A stretch of DNA of 39,632 nucleotides, taken from NCBI GenBank assembly GCA_003446665.1, contig DMCT01000128.1, forward strand, positions 1 to 39,632, in the 5' to 3' direction. Below, piece after piece: positions 35,883 to 39,632 of this stretch; position 1 is the stretch's first letter, and the number at the start of each line of letters is the position of its first letter. Under the pieces are notes generated by a model. That model had not been told where the DNA came from. It was given only the letters and a program-made list of their open reading frames with translations, and did not search any database. Origin of the DNA: Synergistaceae bacterium. Lineage in GTDB: Bacteria; Synergistota; Synergistia; Synergistales; Thermovirgaceae. The translations under genes and the position numbers were made by a program.

Positions 35883-35913
35883 AAATAAACTATTTGGGTT
35901 AACTAGTTTATTT
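35883..35913. promoter_or_regulatory. Inverted repeat in the arcA leader, possible operator
   Basis: AAATAAACTA (35883-35892) and TAGTTTATTT (35904-35913) are perfect 10-bp arms separated by 11 bases. On the minus strand a TATACT -10-like box (35921-35916) stands next to it, and the arcA ATG is 20 bases beyond. It could bind a regulator of arginine catabolism. It does not match the ARG box of E. coli well. The -35 is not obvious. Confidence 0.5.
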
Positions 35914-35953
35914 ACAGTATACCCTTTTTCAAAAGCCATTGCATGAAAACAAC

Positions 35954-35980
35954 AAAAAAGCGGGTTTTAAAACCCGCTTT
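35954..35980 (-). terminator. Terminator of the polyamine operon, overlapping the speD stop
   Basis: AAAGCGGGTTTT (35957-35968) and AAAACCCGCTTT (35969-35980) form a perfect palindrome. On the minus strand a T run follows. The speD TAA falls in the centre of the hairpin, so coding end and terminator overlap. Confidence 0.85.
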
Positions 35981-36407
35981 CCTGCTTTGAGCCTCCATAT
36001 TCATGTAAATAGACGAAATCCGTTTCGGACTTTTTTGCACGACGGAGTTCACCAATTTCTCCACGCCTTATTTCCATGGTGGTTATTTGATCAGCTCCCA
36101 GAAAATCAGAAAGGACTTCAAAGGCCTTCCAGGGTCGTGCTCTTTCACCGCAGGTGAAAAGGTCGATTGCCGCATACCCATGCTCGGGCCAGGTATGGAT
36201 CGTTAAGTGGGATTCGGAAATGATCACGACCCCACTTACACCCTGGGGCGCAAACTTCCTGAACGAAACATCCAAAACGGTGGCACCCGCCGCCTCTGCC
36301 GCCTCAACCATGGCTTGCCTGATGCCTGGAAGGTCATCAAGTGCATCATCCCGACACCCCCAGGCCTCAACGAGAATATGTCTTCCCAGACTGTCAATGC
36401 TTTCCAC
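35967..36407 (-). CDS. speD: S-adenosylmethionine decarboxylase proenzyme
   Basis: A 146-residue pyruvoyl enzyme that makes the aminopropyl donor for spermidine. Self-cleavage is expected between Glu65 and Ser66 in [15 protein letters not shown]. His71 and Cys86 are also in place. These residues correspond to Ser63, His68 and Cys83 of the Thermotoga maritima enzyme at a constant offset of three. GTG 36407 is preferred: AGGTGA is eight bases upstream and the result matches the family N terminus (SLGRHILVE). ATG 36461 would add 18 residues overlapping speB. It is the last gene of the polyamine operon. Confidence 0.94.
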   Translation of the reverse strand: MESIDSLGRHILVEAWGCRDDALDDLPGIRQAMVEAAEAAGATVLDVSFRKFAPQGVSGVVIISESHLTIHTWPEHGYAAIDLFTCGERARPWKAFEVLSDFLGADQITTMEIRRGEIGELRRAKKSETDFVYLHEYGGSKQESGF

Positions 36408-36408
36408 C

Positions 36409-37260
36409 TTAAGCTTCACCTGCCCAAAAAAGCAGGCTATCCCTGCAGATTCTGGCGCCAAGCGACGCTGTGATACCGTTTACATCCAGCATGGGCGAAA
36501 TTTCGACTAAATCGCAACCAACTATGTCGAGAGATCCAAGCAGCCTCAGGGCTCCAAGAAGCTCTTGCGGTTTTATGCCACATGGTTCCGGAGTTCCTGT
36601 ACCAGGAGCGAACCCTGGATCTACGACATCAATATCGATGGAAACATAAACAGGATGCCCTCTCAATAACGGCAAAATTTCTTTCAAAGGCTCAAGAACT
36701 TTCCCGGGCGCGAAGTTGGTATTTTCTTTCGCCCAACGGAACTCGTCACGGGTAGCGGACCTTATCCCGAGTTGGTACAGGCTTTTGGGTGAATCGAGAC
36801 ACGTTTCAGCAACACGCCGCATTACCGTGGCATGAGTCAAGGGCGAACCATGGTAGTTCTCCCTTAAATCCGCATGAGCGTCAAAATGCAGGACTTTTAT
36901 GTCCGGGTGCAGCTTCGAGGCCGCTTTTACCAAAGGGAGGGTGACGAGATGTTCGCCTCCGAAGGTAAAAAGTTTTTTCCCCATAGCTAAAAAACGATTC
37001 GCCACTGCCTCGATGACTTCGAGGGATTCACGAACATCTTTGCCTTCAAGGACTATGTCACCGACGTCATGGAAAGAGATATCTTCAAGATCTCTCTCTG
37101 CATCCATGCTGTAGGTCTCAAGATGGATCGATTCAACACGTATCGCTTCCGGTCCCTTGCGGCTTCCTGGAAGCCTGGAGACCGTAAGATCGAGTGGTAC
37201 TCCCATAAGAATCCATTCCACGCCACGGACATTCCCTTTGGAAGCAAGGAAACTTTTCAA
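36409..37260 (-). CDS. speB: Agmatinase (arginase/ureohydrolase family)
   Basis: A 283-residue binuclear manganese hydrolase. Metal ligands are in GGEHL (His104), HFDAHADLR (Asp127, His129, Asp131) and [20 protein letters not shown]. Because pdaD makes agmatine in the same operon, agmatinase is likelier than arginase; N1-aminopropylagmatine is another possible substrate, as known from some thermophiles. TTG 37260 overlaps the speE stop as TTGA and has AAGGGA eight bases upstream. Confidence 0.92.
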   Translation of the reverse strand: MKSFLASKGNVRGVEWILMGVPLDLTVSRLPGSRKGPEAIRVESIHLETYSMDAERDLEDISFHDVGDIVLEGKDVRESLEVIEAVANRFLAMGKKLFTFGGEHLVTLPLVKAASKLHPDIKVLHFDAHADLRENYHGSPLTHATVMRRVAETCLDSPKSLYQLGIRSATRDEFRWAKENTNFAPGKVLEPLKEILPLLRGHPVYVSIDIDVVDPGFAPGTGTPEPCGIKPQELLGALRLLGSLDIVGCDLVEISPMLDVNGITASLGARICRDSLLFWAGEA

Positions 37261-38111
37261 TTATTCGATCCCTTTCGTTCAAGAAGTTCCTCGAGGAATG
37301 CTGGCAAGACAAAAGCCGCCCTGTGGATTTCGTCGGTATAATACCTGGTTCCTTTCGGCTTTTCACGAAGAGGTAGTCGGGGATCGTGGAGCTTCGAGCC
37401 GATGGTGTAAGTCCACATGCCTGTGGGGTAAGTAGGCATTGCTCCCCAAAAGACCTTTACCACCGGGAAAACCTTCTTCATTTCAGAGACTGAATTACGC
37501 AACAGTATCGGCTCCGCAAAGGGAGACTCGGTCTGGGCAACCACCATTCCATCATCGCGAAGAGCCCCGTGCACGTCACGATAAAAGGGTTCCTTGAAAA
37601 GTCCTTCGGCAAAGTCAACAGGGTCGGTACTGTCTACGATTATTACATCGAACCTTCCCTTTTGATTCTTGATGTACTCCAGCGCATCCATGGGACGCAC
37701 CTCTACTCGGGGATCATCGAGAGAGCAACTAAGACTGGGGAAAAAATCCCGCGAGGCCTTTATAACCTCTTCGTCTATATCGACGAGCACGGCCCGCTTC
37801 ACCGATTGATGCTTCAAAATTTCCCTTATACTGCCGCCGTCTCCCCCACCGATAACAAGAACCTCCACGGGTTTCGGATGCGAACAAAGCGCGACATGGG
37901 TTATCATTTCGTGATAGGTGAATTCGTCTTTTTCGGTAACCTGTATGGCTCCGTCAAGCGCCAGCACCTTGCCGTACTGCTCGGTATCGACTACCAAAAG
38001 GTGCTGATAAGGAGTTTGAAGGTTCCTGAGAACGCTTCTTGTCCTGAGCCCCAACCTGAGGTTCGGCGTCTGGTATTCAGTCATCCAGAGATCGGCTTTT
38101 CTTCTTTCCAT
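37257..38111 (-). CDS. speE: Spermidine synthase (aminopropyltransferase)
   Basis: A 284-residue enzyme that transfers the aminopropyl group of decarboxylated SAM. The core shows VIGGGDGGSIREILKH, VLVDIDEEVIKASRDFFP and IIVDSTDPV, with PTYPTGMWTYTIGSK later, all family signatures. The acceptor could be putrescine or agmatine; nothing in the sequence settles it. ATG 38111 has GGTGA upstream; ATG 38084 (MTEYQTP) is an alternative that would trim nine residues. It follows pdaD by 39 bases. Confidence 0.95.
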   Translation of the reverse strand: MERRKADLWMTEYQTPNLRLGLRTRSVLRNLQTPYQHLLVVDTEQYGKVLALDGAIQVTEKDEFTYHEMITHVALCSHPKPVEVLVIGGGDGGSIREILKHQSVKRAVLVDIDEEVIKASRDFFPSLSCSLDDPRVEVRPMDALEYIKNQKGRFDVIIVDSTDPVDFAEGLFKEPFYRDVHGALRDDGMVVAQTESPFAEPILLRNSVSEMKKVFPVVKVFWGAMPTYPTGMWTYTIGSKLHDPRLPLREKPKGTRYYTDEIHRAAFVLPAFLEELLERKGSNN

Positions 38112-38150
38112 TTTTCACCAACCATTCCAATCTGTTTATTTTTTACGGTT

Positions 38151-38624
38151 TTACGGACGAGCATAAAAAAGCGGACAAGCCGCTATGACCGACCCGCATT
38201 TCTTAACGACGTGGTCGACGGCCTTGACTTTCACTTCCTTGAGCTTGACCTGTCTCATCTCGAAGGCCTCCCGGACCATCTCCTCTACCTTTATCGCAGC
38301 TTCATCGGCCTCACAAAAGCCGGAAAATTCCATGATCATGCCTGAATCTTCGGGATTTTCCGGCACTCCCACCCCAATAGCGGCGGAAATCGTTTCCCCT
38401 TCGACATCGCTCGTGATGGAACCATAGGCAACCGGAAGCAGGGAGCCCAAGGGCAGGTCGATTTCATTATCGAAGACACACGCGGGCGGAAGGACGCTGC
38501 TGACGCGGAGCAGGTTCATGTTTCCTATCCCAGCATCAAGCAAGGCGGCATCAAAGGCGGTGAGTTTTTTTTCGCCTTCTCCCTTTCCCACGCAAAGCGC
38601 ATATTTGTCGGGTACCGGCAACAT
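38151..38624 (-). CDS. pdaD: Pyruvoyl-dependent arginine decarboxylase proenzyme
   Basis: A 157-residue proenzyme that makes agmatine from arginine. The self-cleavage site is Ser42-Ser43 in NLLRVSSVLPP, as in the Methanocaldococcus jannaschii enzyme (Ser52-Ser53). The rest, with GSLLPVAYGSITSD, AAIGVGVPE and the C-terminal CGSVIAACPLF, fits the family. This pyruvoyl type is common in archaea and rarer in bacteria. ATG 38624 has AGGAGG eight bases upstream. It heads the operon pdaD-speE-speB-speD and is preceded by a near-perfect promoter. Confidence 0.95.
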   Translation of the reverse strand: MLPVPDKYALCVGKGEGEKKLTAFDAALLDAGIGNMNLLRVSSVLPPACVFDNEIDLPLGSLLPVAYGSITSDVEGETISAAIGVGVPENPEDSGMIMEFSGFCEADEAAIKVEEMVREAFEMRQVKLKEVKVKAVDHVVKKCGSVIAACPLFYARP

Positions 38625-38639
38625 GTCTAAAGCCTCCTG

Positions 38640-38657
38640 GTTTTATAAGGGATAAAA
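38640..38657. repeat. Small inverted repeat in the pdaD leader
   Basis: TTTTAT (38641-38646) and ATAAAA (38652-38657) flank five bases just upstream of the pdaD ribosome site. In RNA it would be a weak AU hairpin. A regulatory role is only possible. Confidence 0.25.
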
Positions 38658-38672
38658 CTCTGTAGAAAAAGC

Positions 38673-38688
38673 GGATATCATTATATCC
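38673..38688. promoter_or_regulatory. Inverted repeat over the pdaD -10, possible operator
   Basis: GGATAT-CATT-ATATCC (38673-38688) is a perfect 6-bp inverted repeat that covers the -10 box of the pdaD promoter, so a protein bound there would block the promoter. Confidence 0.4.
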
Positions 38689-38707
38689 ACACTTTTATAG
38701 GTGTCAA
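38680..38707 (-). promoter_or_regulatory. Promoter of pdaD-speE-speB-speD
   Basis: The minus strand has the exact consensus TTGACA (38707-38702) and TATAAT (38685-38680) with a 16-base spacer. It predicts a leader of about 50 bases before the pdaD ATG. This is the best promoter in the window. Confidence 0.85.
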
Positions 38708-38770
38708 TCCGTAAAACTTCGTCCATACGTCGACCTCGAAAGTCCTCTCTTGCCGTCTTCTTACAATCCT

Positions 38771-39632
38771 TTACGGCTTGCAGGTTTTCTCGTCGTCCAA
38801 AACCGATTCCAGAAGTTCAACCATCGTTTCTTCCGCTTTTTCAAAATCGCATCTTCCAATGACGCGACCGAAGCTGAAAAACACCACGCCACCCGCGGTG
38901 CCTGCAATTCCGAAGTCAGCGTGAGCCGCCTCCCTTGGGCCATTTACCTCGCACCCCATCACGGCCACCGTCCAGTGTCCCGGCATCCTTTCCATATACC
39001 TTTCTGCAAGTCCGACCAGTTTCCCCACGTCTACCCTTTTCCTTCCGCAGCCGGGGCAAGAAATCAGGTCAGGCCCGAAGCGCCTGATTCTCATTTGCTG
39101 AAGGATCATCTGACCCAAAAGGACCTCCTCGTCGGATGGCCCCGTAAGACTTACTCTCAATGTATCGCCAATACCCTGCGACAGAAGCCTGGCAAGGCCG
39201 CAGGAGCTTTTGACGATACCCCGCATGCCGCATCCGGCCTCGGTTATCCCTATGTGCAGCGGATAGTCGAATCGCTGGGCAAGAAAAATATTAGCTCTCA
39301 AGGTTTCTTCAATCTCGGTGGACTTCGCCGAAAGGATCAGGTCCGTAAAACCTTCATCCTGGACAACTTCGACCTGCCTTGTGACTGCCTCGGCCAGCGC
39401 CGCTCCCCCGTCTTTTGGGAACCGTTGAACAACATGGTCCGGCAGTGAGCCAGAGTTCGCGCCTATCCTCAAAACAACCTTCTCTTTGTTGGCGGCTTCC
39501 ACCAGTTTTTTCAACCCCTTGCGGTTTTCCATGTTTCCGGGGTTTATACGGACCGACCTCGCACCGCAGCGTGTCGCCTCAATAGCGAGCCCGAAATCAA
39601 AATGCACATCCACCATCACGGCTATTTTCGTT
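38771..39632 (-). CDS. ispG: 4-hydroxy-3-methylbut-2-enyl diphosphate synthase, C-terminal part (5' cut by window)
   Basis: The C-terminal 287 residues of IspG (GcpE), the iron-sulphur enzyme of the next-to-last MEP step. The frame is open to the window edge (KIAVMVDVHFDFGLAIEA, the usual VADIHFD block). Later come RINPGNM, RIGANSGSL and ITEAGCG. The [4Fe-4S] ligands are in ISCPGCGRKRVD and AVMGCEVNGP, with EAAHADFGIAG closing the family signature. The true start lies beyond base 39632. Dxs, in the same pathway, is also in this window. No clear terminator is seen in the 146 bases before the pdaD start. Confidence 0.97.
   Translation of the reverse strand, partial: TKIAVMVDVHFDFGLAIEATRCGARSVRINPGNMENRKGLKKLVEAANKEKVVLRIGANSGSLPDHVVQRFPKDGGAALAEAVTRQVEVVQDEGFTDLILSAKSTEIEETLRANIFLAQRFDYPLHIGITEAGCGMRGIVKSSCGLARLLSQGIGDTLRVSLTGPSDEEVLLGQMILQQMRIRRFGPDLISCPGCGRKRVDVGKLVGLAERYMERMPGHWTVAVMGCEVNGPREAAHADFGIAGTAGGVVFFSFGRVIGRCDFEKAEETMVELLESVLDDEKTCKP

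Overview
The window is a dense bacterial chromosome segment of about 39.6 kb. It holds 43 recognisable protein genes, two of them cut by the window edges. I see no tRNA, rRNA, insertion sequence, prophage or CRISPR array, and no gene-free stretch longer than about 165 bases. Base composition looks moderate and even throughout. The gene content suggests an anaerobic, amino-acid-fermenting, non-sporulating bacterium with a MEP isoprenoid pathway. My best guess is the phylum Synergistota, inferred from the mix of arcA-argF, hutH, a pyruvoyl arginine decarboxylase, SpoIID without other sporulation genes, and an AmmeMemoRadiSam locus. That placement was not tested by any search.

Layout. Bases 1-2410 carry the + strand glycolytic genes gap (3' part), pgk and tpiA, which end at a shared bidirectional terminator. 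Nearly everything after that is on the minus strand, in tightly packed operons: obgE-nadD-LCP-rsfS (6198 to 2558); rplU-prp-rpmA (7272 to 6344); xseB-ispA-dxs-tlyA-nadK-recN (13865 to 7429); mltG-tldD-ftsK-thiN (19677 to 14173); a MEMO/AMMECR1 fusion, amrS and hutH (23857 to 19843); nadE-yebC-ruvC-ruvA-ruvB-DUF2905-spoIID-queA (30956 to 24494); arcA-argF and a small zinc ribbon (35863 to 33412); pdaD-speE-speB-speD (38624 to 35967); and the 3' part of ispG. The + strand islands are rpmB, an unknown winged-helix gene, an archaeal-type radical SAM protein and nikR.

How the genes work together. Dxs, IspA and IspG belong to isoprenoid synthesis. NadD, NadE and NadK cover the late steps to NAD and NADP. 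The right end is an arginine fork. ArcA and ArgF take arginine to citrulline and carbamoyl phosphate, while PdaD, SpeB, SpeE and SpeD take it through agmatine to putrescine and spermidine, with two self-processing pyruvoyl enzymes. Prp sits between rplU and rpmA, and L27 carries an N-terminal extension with the motif that Prp is known to cleave.

The least understood parts are the AmmeMemoRadiSam locus (22463-23857 plus amrS) with its divergent winged-helix gene and palindrome, the radical SAM/helix-hairpin-helix protein at 31047-32735, and the 55-residue zinc ribbon at the end of the arc operon. Many starts are coupled to the preceding stop (ATGA, GTGA, TTGA), and ribosome binding sites were used to choose starts where they discriminate.
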